DNA of 44,742 nucleotides, taken from assembly GCF_007992195.1 (NCBI RefSeq), contig NZ_BJZU01000104.1:1-44742 (forward strand). The letters run 5' to 3'. A model generated the notes under the pieces. That model was not told where the DNA came from. It saw only the letters and a list, made by a program, of their open reading frames with translations, and searched no databases. A program made the translations under genes and the position numbers. This stretch comes from Methylobacterium oxalidis. Its GTDB lineage: Bacteria > Pseudomonadota > Alphaproteobacteria > Rhizobiales > Beijerinckiaceae. Shown here one piece after another: positions 15,852 through 22,468 of the stretch. How positions within the stretch are numbered: the stretch's first letter is position 1; every line of letters starts with the position of its first letter.

Positions 15852-16210
15852 GCGCGACCCTCCCGCACGTCGTCGAGCCGCCGCTTCATCACCGCGACGG
15901 CGCGCTCGAGGTGCACCTGCTCCTGCATGCGCGCGACCTCGGCGAACCACTCGTCGGCCTGCTCGGGGTGCACCGCGCAAAGGAACGGCGCGCCGTAGCG
16001 CCGCACGAGTGCGTCATAGGCCGGACCGCTGGGCGCATTGCCCTGCTCCAGCCACTTCCGAACGGTGCTGGCTGAGATGTCGGTCTCGGCCTCGACGCAC
16101 TGCGCGGTCTTCAGCGGATGCTGCGCGCGCAGGAATGAAGTCACTCGTTCCGCTAACGTTCGGGCATCGACCTGCGAAACCTTTCGCGCGGCCAGTCCAG
16201 TCTTTCCCAT
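15848..16210 (-). CDS. Early DNA-binding-like phage protein
   Basis: 120 residues from ATG 16210 (GGGGG upstream). The segment LAERVTSFLRAQHPLKTAQCVEAETDISASTVRKWLEQGNAPSGPAYDALVRRYGAPFL reads as a helix-turn-helix (ISASTVRKWL as recognition helix), so a regulator or replication helper is likely. The frame is open upstream to ATG 16573, which would give about 241 residues; the added N-terminus also looks partly coding (QAVHDLAHARLFDVFEAL), so the true start is uncertain. Confidence 0.6.
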   Translation of the reverse strand: MGKTGLAARKVSQVDARTLAERVTSFLRAQHPLKTAQCVEAETDISASTVRKWLEQGNAPSGPAYDALVRRYGAPFLCAVHPEQADEWFAEVARMQEQVHLERAVAVMKRRLDDVREGRA

Positions 16211-16679
16211 TGAAGCCCCCGATGCTGTGAGCACCGGGGAGGCGGCTACAAGGTTGCTGGAAATGAAGGAGGCAGCGGACATTTCAGCGATCCCGCACTC
16301 GGTGGATGTCAGGACGGAAGCGCGATCGACGGCCGCCAAGCACAGGCGATCGCGCGAGGAACCGCAGCGAACCCCGGCAAGGGCCAGCTGCGGGTGGAGA
16401 GGCGACAAGGCTGGACGGCGCGCCTGCCGCGCGCCGCCGCCGCTCACGAGCGCCGCACGCGCCGCGCGAGGAAGGCTGCAGCTCAGGGCCTCGAAGACAT
16501 CGAAGAGCCGGGCGTGCGCGAGATCGTGCACCGCCTGATCAGACAGGCCGTCAGCCTGCAGGGGACGCGTCATGCACAGCCGAAATTCGGGCAGTAACCG
16601 GCGCGAGGTCGTGCCCGCGATACAGTGCTCGCGAGATCCTGAGGCCGAGGCGCCCGAGATGTTCGCGAACGACAACACC

Positions 16680-17279
16680 TCAGGCCGCCCCGCGAAGACT
16701 GCGCAGAGCACGGCGAACCCGTACCGCCAGACCATCGGCCGGCGCCGGGAGGGCTGCGTGCTGATCCTCGCCAACGACAACCGGGCTGGGCAGCGCGGCG
16801 GCCACCAGCACGACGTCGCCGCCGGCCTCCAAGTGCGCGAAGACAGCAGCCACGCGCGGATTCTGCGCAGCGCGCGCGAGATGATCCGCCGCCTGCTGAA
16901 GATGCACGGCCATCGCAGCATCGTCGGCCAGCGACCGGCCGATGCCGGGCCACGCCATAAGCTCATCGCCGACCGCGCGCTGCGCTTCGTCTGAGGCCAC
17001 GAGGTAGGGGTCGGCGGCGCGCCGGCAGGCGGCCGAGAGGTCGAGCAGGTGCGTCGTCGCGTCGGAAGCCATCGAACAGCCTGAGCTGGAGAGGGCCGCC
17101 ACTGAGGCGAGGCCCCGACCCTGGTGAGGGCCTGCGGTACGCGATGAAGGGGTGCCGGCTTTCTCGGCCCGTGCCGGCAACGGGTTCCGCGCAGGGTCTT
17201 CCACGCCCACCGGATCAGCCCGGTCGGCACCCTGGACGAGATTGGACGCGCCGAAGCGCGAGGCGGAGGAGCCGCTCAT
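16680..17279 (-). CDS. Early phage protein of unknown function
   Basis: 199 residues if started at ATG 17279 (overlapping the previous stop as ATGA); 130 residues from ATG 17072. Only the part from 17072 on looks strongly protein-like: LLDLSAACRRAADPYLVASDEAQRAVGDELMAWPGIGRSLADDAAMAVHLQQAADHL, then a helical Ala-rich end. No recognised domain. An opposite frame here begins with ANDN motifs, but its composition is less convincing. Confidence 0.5.
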   Translation of the reverse strand: MSGSSASRFGASNLVQGADRADPVGVEDPARNPLPARAEKAGTPSSRTAGPHQGRGLASVAALSSSGCSMASDATTHLLDLSAACRRAADPYLVASDEAQRAVGDELMAWPGIGRSLADDAAMAVHLQQAADHLARAAQNPRVAAVFAHLEAGGDVVLVAAALPSPVVVGEDQHAALPAPADGLAVRVRRALRSLRGAA

Positions 17280-17353
17280 GACCACACCACCCAAGCGAGA
17301 GCGAAGGCATAGAGCGGCAGAAGGACAGCGAGGCCGAACAGCACTCCGCGCAT
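17276..17353 (-). CDS. 25-aa membrane peptide
   Basis: ATG at 17353 overlaps the Cro-like stop (TAATG). The product is a single hydrophobic helix (LFGLAVLLPLYAFALAWVVW). Overlap on both ends suggests coupled translation. Role unknown; short membrane peptides here could mediate exclusion or lysis timing. Confidence 0.5.
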   Translation of the reverse strand: MRGVLFGLAVLLPLYAFALAWVVWS

Positions 17354-17631
17354 TAGGCAGCCACCTCGGACTGCGCAGCCGCAGTGTTCGCTGCGCTTGG
17401 CATGGGGTCCGGTCGCGTGATGTCGGCCGGCCAGACAGCATCGGTCGGCCAGTTCTCCGACAGCCACCGCATGGCTGCCGCTAGATGACGCGAACCGAGA
17501 TCCCCACCGGCGCGCAGCAGTTTGATGCGCTTACCGTCGTTGAACAGGAGCGTCGAAACGCGAGAGTCAGAGATGCCTCGAGCCTCTCGGAAGGCATCCA
17601 CGACGTTCAGGAGATGGTCAGCCGTGAGCAT
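17353..17631 (-). CDS. Cro-like early regulator
   Basis: 92 residues, divergent from the repressor, directly behind the operator at 17644-17659. LLNVVDAFREARGISDSRVSTLLFNDGKRIKLLRAGGDLGSRHLAAAMRWLSENWP is a helix-turn-helix pattern common in prophages of Rhizobiales beside CI-type repressors. ATG 17631 lies only about 10 bases from the proposed -10 and has no Shine-Dalgarno, so the message may be leaderless. First gene of the leftward operon. Confidence 0.75.
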   Translation of the reverse strand: MLTADHLLNVVDAFREARGISDSRVSTLLFNDGKRIKLLRAGGDLGSRHLAAAMRWLSENWPTDAVWPADITRPDPMPSAANTAAAQSEVAA

Positions 17632-17640
17632 GACGCCATT

Positions 17641-17668
17641 GTTGAGGGCAATATCCCCCAGACGTCAA
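17641..17668 (-). promoter_or_regulatory. Leftward early promoter
   Basis: On the minus strand TTGACG (17668-17663) is followed after 16 bases by CTCAAC (17646-17641). The operator palindrome 17644-17659 fills the spacer, as it does at the rightward promoter. The -35 is good; the -10 is poor. Confidence 0.5.
17644..17659. promoter_or_regulatory. Repressor operator (site A)
   Basis: GAGGGCAATATCCCCC: imperfect 16-bp palindrome of the same form as sites C and D, between the divergent Cro-like gene and the repressor. A weaker related half-palindrome lies at 17669-17684. Confidence 0.65.
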
Positions 17669-17698
17669 GGACCATTTCCCCCTCACGGTGGAAAAACG

Positions 17699-17718
17699 GC
17701 GAGGGTATCTTCCCTCGC
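17699..17718. promoter_or_regulatory. Operator (site B) and hairpin abutting the repressor start
   Basis: GCGAGGG-TATCTT-CCCTCGC is a perfect 7-bp inverted repeat ending one base before ATG 17719. Its inner 16 bp fit the operator family. As RNA it would form a hairpin over the ribosome-binding region, so it may control translation as well as transcription. Confidence 0.6.
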
Positions 17719-18441
17719 ATGCCCAGAGACATACGGGAGCGCATCACCGAGCGCCTGAAAGATCTCAATAAATCGATGCGTGCCGCATCGCTCGATGCCG
17801 GCATGGGTGACACCGCCATCCGAGATCTGATGCGGCGGCCGACCGACTCTCCGACGATGGAGACCATTGAGAAGCTCGCCAGAGCGCTCAATACCACGGC
17901 GGCTTGGCTCGCCTTTGAGGCTGGACCGAAGACGTTGCGCGTCGGCGGCGATGGGCTGGTGAACGCCAATCGCTCGTTCACGCTCGCGAAGGTCGACGGA
18001 GAAGTGAAGGCAGGAGCGTTCCTGCGGGCGGAAGCCTTCGACGACGATCTCGGAGAGGCGATCTCGGCACCTCGAGATCCTGAGTACCCGTTCGCGCGCC
18101 AAGTTGCTTACCGCGTGCGGGGAGACTCGATGAACGAGGCCAAACCCCGGCCAATCCGAGATGGCGACTTCATCATCTGCGCAGCCTGGGAGGACCTGGG
18201 CGCGGAGCCGCGCGATGGCCAGCTCGTCGTGGTTCAGCAGACCATCAACTCGGGTCAGCTTCGCGAGCGCTCTGTGAAGGCGATTCGGCTGCACCCGGAC
18301 CGCGTAGAGTTCGTCCCGATGTCTTCGAACCCAGAGCACCAGCCGATCGTGGTGCCGCGCAACCTTGATCCAGACGACGGGCGCGAGGTGACGATCCTCG
18401 CGCTCGTGCGCTACGTCTTCGACAATCAGCTTATTCGGTAG
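17719..18441 (+). CDS. CI/LexA-type S24 phage repressor
   Basis: 240 residues. N-terminal helix-turn-helix (about 18-60: MRAASLDAGMGDTAIRDLMRR, then PTMETIEKLARALNTTAAWLA). The C-terminal half is an S24 self-cleaving domain: cleavage-site-like VKAG at 96-99 (Ala98-Gly99), nucleophile Ser137 in VRGDSMN, and base Lys187 in RSVKAIRL. All key residues are present, so RecA-stimulated self-cleavage should occur. ATG 17719 is chosen; earlier starts in the frame would overlap the divergent gene and its promoter. Expected to bind the 16-bp operators and keep lysogeny. Confidence 0.92.
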   Translation: MPRDIRERITERLKDLNKSMRAASLDAGMGDTAIRDLMRRPTDSPTMETIEKLARALNTTAAWLAFEAGPKTLRVGGDGLVNANRSFTLAKVDGEVKAGAFLRAEAFDDDLGEAISAPRDPEYPFARQVAYRVRGDSMNEAKPRPIRDGDFIICAAWEDLGAEPRDGQLVVVQQTINSGQLRERSVKAIRLHPDRVEFVPMSSNPEHQPIVVPRNLDPDDGREVTILALVRYVFDNQLIR

Positions 18442-18724
18442 AGCGCGGCGGCTCGTCGCCCGGCTGACGCTGATAGCTCACTCCCAGAATGGTCGCGCCG
18501 GTCTCGGCGCAGTAAATGCAGTCAGGATCAATCTCGCGAGCTACGCCCGAGTCCCAGAAGTCGTGGATCGTCGCAGGATCATTCGGCTCATCTGCAAGAC
18601 AGATCACCTGAGACCGCTCACGTTCGCACGAGTTACATCTCAGCCTGACGTTGAACGCACGCTCTTGCAGGAGCGGTAGAGAACCTGAACCGGCAGCCTT
18701 GGCGGTCGGGAACAGCAGCGACAC
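18431..18724 (-). CDS. LexA-box-controlled zinc-ribbon protein, candidate antirepressor
   Basis: 97 residues from GTG 18724 (GGGAG upstream); its last 11 bases overlap the end of the repressor gene head-on. Two CxxC pairs (Cys30/Cys33 in RCNSC, Cys69/Cys72 in DCIYC) form a probable zinc site with an acidic region between (LADEPNDPATIHDFWDSG). No family recognised. A LexA box lies 22-36 bases before the start, so SOS should switch it on. SOS-induced antirepressors beside immunity genes are known (Tum of phage 186); a role like that is inference. Confidence 0.7.
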   Translation of the reverse strand: MSLLFPTAKAAGSGSLPLLQERAFNVRLRCNSCERERSQVICLADEPNDPATIHDFWDSGVAREIDPDCIYCAETGATILGVSYQRQPGDEPPRSTE

Positions 18725-18745
18725 TGGTGATCTCCCTTCACGAAT

Positions 18746-18760
18746 GTTCCTATTCCGTTC
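18746..18760 (-). promoter_or_regulatory. Alphaproteobacterial LexA box
   Basis: GTTC-CTATTCC-GTTC (GAAC-N7-GAAC on the minus strand) is an exact match to the alphaproteobacterial SOS box. A TTGACT element at 18775-18780 (minus) lies upstream, so the box would cover the -10 region of the zinc-ribbon gene promoter. Confidence 0.75.
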
Positions 18761-18958
18761 GCATTTCGCGCAGGAGTCAATCGCCCGATCTCCGCCCTCC
18801 GTCCGCTTGTGGACAAAGGTTCTAGGGGCGAGCGCAAGGCTCTGAATGAGTGGCGGAAAGCGGCAGCTCCGATCTGTGAATTGCGCTCGTAGGGACCGCG
18901 CTAAGCCGACAGATTGACGTTGCTGCAGAGCGTCTGATGCCGTGCCTCGCGCAAAAGC

Positions 18959-18974
18959 GGGGGCAATTACCCCC
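18959..18974. promoter_or_regulatory. Repressor operator (site C)
   Basis: GGGGGCAATTACCCCC, 16 bp, G5-N6-C5. It lies 29 bp (about three helical turns) upstream of site D, suited to cooperative binding. Confidence 0.7.
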
Positions 18975-18982
18975 AACACTGG

Positions 18983-19010
18983 TTGACGGGGGCAATGTCC
19001 CCCGGATAAC
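18983..19010 (+). promoter_or_regulatory. Rightward early promoter
   Basis: TTGACG (18983-18988), 16-bp spacer, GATAAC (19005-19010). Operator D (18988-19003) fills the spacer, so bound repressor would exclude RNA polymerase. The first gene starts about 34 bases downstream. Confidence 0.65.
18988..19003. promoter_or_regulatory. Repressor operator (site D)
   Basis: GGGGGCAATGTCCCCC, 16 bp, same half-sites as site C. Located inside the rightward promoter. Confidence 0.7.
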
Positions 19011-19043
19011 GTGTCTTCATCGCCGCTCGCGATGGAGGCCCCA

Positions 19044-19193
19044 GTGCCCGACTTCCTCCTCAACCTGCCCCCGACCCAAGCGATGGCCGTATGCGGCCTC
19101 GCGCCGGTCGCGATCTTCGCCGCCATCGGCCTCCTCGTTGAGGGCGCGCGCTTCGTCGCCCTCGCCCTCGGCTACAAGCCCGAGGAGCTCTGA
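19044..19193 (+). CDS. Small membrane protein, first gene of rightward operon
   Basis: 49 residues from GTG 19044, set by GGAGG five bases upstream; ATG 19032 would lie on the ribosome site. One hydrophobic helix (MAVCGLAPVAIFAAIGLLVEGARFVALAL). Unknown function. Confidence 0.6.
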   Translation: MPDFLLNLPPTQAMAVCGLAPVAIFAAIGLLVEGARFVALALGYKPEEL

Positions 19194-19196
19194 GCG

Positions 19197-19433
19197 ATGG
19201 CCGGCCGCTCACCCTCCGACATCGACTGCCGCATCGCCGCGCGCGTCGGCGCCGCCCGCGCCGAGGCCGGGCTCAAGCAGTGCGACCTCGCCCAGGCGCT
19301 CGGCGTCTCGCCCGCGCAGTTCCAGAAATACGAGAAGGGCCAGAACCGGATCAGCGCCGGCGCCCTGCAGGTCCTGGCCGACCGCATCGGCCAGCCGATC
19401 ACCGCCTTCTTCGACACCGCGGAGGGCTGCTGA
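19197..19433 (+). CDS. XRE-family regulator
   Basis: 78 residues, almost all a helix-turn-helix: RIAARVGAARAEAGLKQCDLAQALGVSPAQFQKYEKGQNRISAGALQVLADRIGQPITAFF. The QKYEKGQNRIS stretch is the recognition helix and turn. It starts three bases after the previous stop. Likely a second early regulator of the rightward operon. Confidence 0.88.
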   Translation: MAGRSPSDIDCRIAARVGAARAEAGLKQCDLAQALGVSPAQFQKYEKGQNRISAGALQVLADRIGQPITAFFDTAEGC

Positions 19434-19434
19434 C

Positions 19435-19818
19435 ATGGCGCGCGAGACCATCCAGGCGCGCCAGCGCGCGCTGATCCAGAACCTGCGCACCGCGAGCGAC
19501 ATCGTCGCCGCCGCCGAGCGCGACATCGACCGGCTCATCGAACGTCTAGCGCAGGGCGATCTTGCCGGCATCGGGCGCAAGCCGATCGACGAGCTCGCCT
19601 TGAAGCAGGCGGTCGCGGCGCTCGGGCACGCCCGGGTGCAGCGGGCGAAGCTGCGCGAGGTCCTGCTCGACGCGGCAGTGGGCCTCGACGCCGACGACGA
19701 GGACGACCTCTCGGTGGCCCTGCGAGACCTGTTCGACCGCCTGACCGCGCCGACCCACTACGACGAGGCCCGCGAACACGGACTCGGGTACGCGCAGCTG
19801 CTCGGCGGGAGGGCGTGA
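19435..19818 (+). CDS. Helical phage protein of unknown function
   Basis: 127 residues from ATG 19435. Long helices with many Arg/Ala/Glu (RQRALIQNLRTASDIVAAAERDIDRLIERLAQGDLAGIGRKPIDELALKQAVAAL). Its stop overlaps the next start. No domain recognised. Confidence 0.6.
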   Translation: MARETIQARQRALIQNLRTASDIVAAAERDIDRLIERLAQGDLAGIGRKPIDELALKQAVAALGHARVQRAKLREVLLDAAVGLDADDEDDLSVALRDLFDRLTAPTHYDEAREHGLGYAQLLGGRA

Positions 19819-20045
19819 TGCGGCAGCCCGATCGCCTCCTCGCTCACGAGGACTCCGACACCGTGCTCCGGCGGATCTCCGCCGACGTGGCGATGACGCA
19901 GGCGCGCGGCTTCTTCGAGCTGCTCGACCGGGCCCGCCGCGGCGGCCGCGCCGCGGATCGCCGGCACGTCACCCGCTACCTCGCCGGCGCGCGCGACGCG
20001 CTGGCCCACGCCGAGAACTGCCTGAAGGCGGAGGCCTCCCGATGA
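19818..20045 (+). CDS. Small phage protein of unknown function
   Basis: 75 residues from ATG 19818 (GGGAGGG upstream). Helical and charged (TVLRRISADVAMTQARGFFELLDRARRGGRAADRRHVTRYLAGARDALAHAE). Overlaps the next gene by four bases. Confidence 0.6.
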   Translation: MRQPDRLLAHEDSDTVLRRISADVAMTQARGFFELLDRARRGGRAADRRHVTRYLAGARDALAHAENCLKAEASR

Positions 20046-20449
20046 AGACGCAACGCGCCGTTGAGGCGCCCCTCCGCACTGTCGCCGCGCTCGGCGGCAC
20101 GCCGGCCCTCGCGCTCTCCGCGTGGCGCGGCGCGAGCGGCCGCCGCTACGTCGTCGGCATTCATCCAGTGGACGTCGTGAGCGTCGAGGATTGCGGGCCG
20201 GCGGTCGTCCTCGCGGTCCGCCGGGAGCACACCGGCCTCTCGACGCTGATGGCGGTCGAGATTGCCGACGGCACGGGCATCCGCAACGCCACGGCCTGGA
20301 TCCGCAACATCCGCGCGGACGGCTGCAACGAGATCCACATCCATCGCCTCTGCGAGGGCTACGCTGAGCGCGCGGCGCTGCTGCACGACCTGACCACCAC
20401 GGCGGTCGCCCCGCAGCCGGACGCCGGCCTCGCTCGGTTCGGGGGCTGA
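20042..20449 (+). CDS. Phage protein of unknown function
   Basis: 135 residues. The core is beta-rich (WRGASGRRYVVGIHPVDVVSVEDCGPAVVLAVRREHTGLSTLMAVEIADG), then helical with RNIRADGCNEIHIHRLCEGYAERAALL. Its composition suggests a compact globular protein. No named family recognised. Confidence 0.6.
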   Translation: MKTQRAVEAPLRTVAALGGTPALALSAWRGASGRRYVVGIHPVDVVSVEDCGPAVVLAVRREHTGLSTLMAVEIADGTGIRNATAWIRNIRADGCNEIHIHRLCEGYAERAALLHDLTTTAVAPQPDAGLARFGG

Positions 20450-20451
20450 TC

Positions 20452-20553
20452 ATGCAGATCGCCCTCGACCTCTTCGCCGCCGCCTCGATCGCCGCGCTCC
20501 TCGGCTGGTGCGCGCGCACCCTCATCATCACGCGCGAGGCCGACCATGGCTGA
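20452..20553 (+). CDS. 33-aa membrane peptide
   Basis: ATG 20452 to TGA 20553, bridging the gap between neighbours and overlapping the next start by eight bases. One hydrophobic helix (ALDLFAAASIAALLGWCART). No other evidence. Confidence 0.45.
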   Translation: MQIALDLFAAASIAALLGWCARTLIITREADHG

Positions 20554-20890
20554 GCCGGCGCTCCTCACGCGCGGCGCGGTCGGCGCCCGCATACGGCACT
20601 TCCGAAAGCGGAAGGGCTTCCGGCTCAGCGAGGTCTCGGCCGCGACCGGCTTGTGCAACTCGGTGCTCTCGCGCATCGAGCGCGGGCACCGGCCGGTCAC
20701 GCCAGAGCAGTGTGCCGTGATTGCCGCGTACCTCGGCGTTCCGCTCGCGTCACTCGAAGGGCCGGACCTCGAGGTGGTGACGCCCGAGGAGCGGGACCTC
20801 CTGCGCACGATTCGGTCGCTGCGCGAGGACCAGCGCATCAGCCTGCGCCGCATCGTGTCGACCCTCGCGCCTTCGGAGGCGCGGCCGTGA
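20546..20890 (+). CDS. XRE-family transcriptional regulator
   Basis: 114 residues. GARIRHFRKRKGFRLSEVSAATGLCNSVLSRIERGHRPVTPEQCAVIAAYLGVPLASLEG is a full XRE domain (residues about 12-72). The C-terminal third (EERDLLRTIRSLREDQRISLRRIVSTL) is helical and may mediate dimers. Second XRE gene in this operon. Confidence 0.88.
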   Translation: MAEPALLTRGAVGARIRHFRKRKGFRLSEVSAATGLCNSVLSRIERGHRPVTPEQCAVIAAYLGVPLASLEGPDLEVVTPEERDLLRTIRSLREDQRISLRRIVSTLAPSEARP

Positions 20891-21240
20891 CCTTCCCACC
20901 TTTCACCGAAACCGGGGTCGCAGAGCTCCGGGCGATCCTTTCCTTCATGACGGAGGCGGCCGTGGCCGTGCTGACCGACCCTGGATACCAGTTCGCGCCG
21001 GCCGGGCCGGGCATCGCCGACGCGGCGACTGACCCGCGGATCGCGCTGATCGGCGTCTGCGTCGCCTCCCAGCAGGTGGCGGGCTACGGCTTCCTGATCG
21101 ACCTGCGCGAGGCGGCCTGCCCGACCTGCCGCGCCTCTGGCTTCAACACCGGCCTCGGCTTCTGGCGCTACACCTGCGGCGCCGAGATCCTCACGAGCGG
21201 CGACGTCGACCGCCCCTGCGCCGAGGAGGTCCGGTCGTGA
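20887..21240 (+). CDS. Phage protein with CxxC motif
   Basis: 117 residues, GTG 20887 overlapping the previous stop. Contains CPTCRASGFNTGLGFWRYTCGAEI, a zinc-ribbon-like pattern (Cys-x2-Cys ... Cys). The N-terminal half is helical. Unknown function. Confidence 0.6.
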   Translation: MTFPPFTETGVAELRAILSFMTEAAVAVLTDPGYQFAPAGPGIADAATDPRIALIGVCVASQQVAGYGFLIDLREAACPTCRASGFNTGLGFWRYTCGAEILTSGDVDRPCAEEVRS

Positions 21241-21476
21241 GCCGCTCCGCTTTGCAGGCAGAGGCTGCGGCCTACCTCGCGCAGCTCGGCATCCGGGCGC
21301 CGCTGCGGTCCGGGGCCGGCGTGCTCCGCGGCATCGTCGATGCCGACGACAACCTCGTCGCGGTGCTGATGCCGACCGGTAGCCGGACCACCGACCTCGA
21401 CCGCGCCGAGGCCTTCATCGCGGCGATTAACGCGGCGTGCGGCTTCGAGCCGGCGCTTCGCATCGCGGCGGAGTGA
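21237..21476 (+). CDS. Small phage protein of unknown function
   Basis: 79 residues, GTG 21237 overlapping the previous stop. Alpha/beta pattern (AAAYLAQLGIRAPLRSGAGVLRGIVDADDNLVAVLMPTG, then DRAEAFIAAINAACG). No domain recognised. Confidence 0.55.
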   Translation: MSRSALQAEAAAYLAQLGIRAPLRSGAGVLRGIVDADDNLVAVLMPTGSRTTDLDRAEAFIAAINAACGFEPALRIAAE

Positions 21477-21481
21477 GCGCC

Positions 21482-22468
21482 ATGCGGATCATCGAGCACA
21501 CCGAGGGGAAGGTGTCGGGCCCGGGCTTCTACCGAATGCCGGCGGCGCTCTACCACGCCGATCCCTGCCCAGAGCCGTCGCTCTCCTCTAGCATCGCCCG
21601 CACGATCGTCGAGCAGACCGAGCGCCACGCCCACGCGGCGCATCCGCGGCTGGGCGCCGAGGCCGAGGACCCGAAGAAGCGCAAGCTCGACACCGGCAGC
21701 GTCGCCCACGAGCTGCTGACCGGTCAGGGCCGCGGCATCCACGTGATCACCGCCACCGACAAGGGCGGCGAGCCGGTCACCACCTACCAGAGCAAGGCGG
21801 CCCAGGCCGAGCGCGACGACGCCATAGCCCGAGGCGAGACCCCGGTGCTGCCCTGCGATCTGGAGCGCGCCGAGAAGATTGTGGCCGCCGTCCAGCAGCG
21901 GCTGCAGACCACCCGCGGCGCCGAGCGCGCCTTCGTGCACGGCGAGGGCGAACTGGCGCTGATCTGGCGCGACCGCACCGGTATCTGGGGCAGAGCGCTC
22001 CTCGACTGGTTCGATCTCGACACGGCGACGATCGACGACCTGAAGACGACCTCGGCCGGCCTCTCGGACCGGACACTGGCCACTCGCATCGCCGAAGGCC
22101 TCGACATTCAGGAGGCGTGGTACCGCCGCGGCCTCGCGCATCTGATGCCGGAGCTCTCCGGCCGGATCCGCTTCCGGTTCGTCTTCGTCGAGGCCGACGC
22201 GCCGCACGAGGTCCGCGTCGTGCCGCTCACGGGCAGCCAGCAGTACCTCGGCGAGCGCCGCATGATCGCGGCGGCCGTAGCCTTTCGGGAGTGCCTGAAG
22301 AGCGGGGTCTGGCCCGGCTACCCGGAGGAGGTGTCGCCCGTCGAGCCCGCGAGCTGGGCTGAAGCGCGCTGGGAAGCGCGCGAGATCTCCGACCCGCTCT
22401 TCCGCCGCTACGGCGCGCAGATCTCGCTCGCGCTCTCCCCCTACTCCCCGACAGAGGACGCCGCCTGA
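21482..22468 (+). CDS. RecE-like PD-(D/E)XK exonuclease
   Basis: 328 residues from ATG 21482. Signature of the exonuclease VIII/DUF3799 group: YHADPCPEPSLSSSIARTIVEQTERHAHAAHPRL, TGSVAHELLTG (His76), the active block RALLDWFDLDTATIDDLKTT (Asp175, Asp185/186, Lys188) and YRRGLAHLMP later. It would chew one strand of linear DNA to give single-stranded ends for the ATPase gene that follows by stop-start overlap. Length is normal for phage versions (the E. coli RecE has a long extra N-terminus). Confidence 0.88.
   Translation: MRIIEHTEGKVSGPGFYRMPAALYHADPCPEPSLSSSIARTIVEQTERHAHAAHPRLGAEAEDPKKRKLDTGSVAHELLTGQGRGIHVITATDKGGEPVTTYQSKAAQAERDDAIARGETPVLPCDLERAEKIVAAVQQRLQTTRGAERAFVHGEGELALIWRDRTGIWGRALLDWFDLDTATIDDLKTTSAGLSDRTLATRIAEGLDIQEAWYRRGLAHLMPELSGRIRFRFVFVEADAPHEVRVVPLTGSQQYLGERRMIAAAVAFRECLKSGVWPGYPEEVSPVEPASWAEARWEAREISDPLFRRYGAQISLALSPYSPTEDAA

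Noticed and set aside
16394..16597. Plus-strand frame ending in a helical protein-like stretch (GLEDIEEPGVREIVHRLIRQAV)
   Set aside because: Tempting composition, but it lies within a leftward operon and overlaps the open minus frame; no ribosome site. Left undecided, not listed as a gene.
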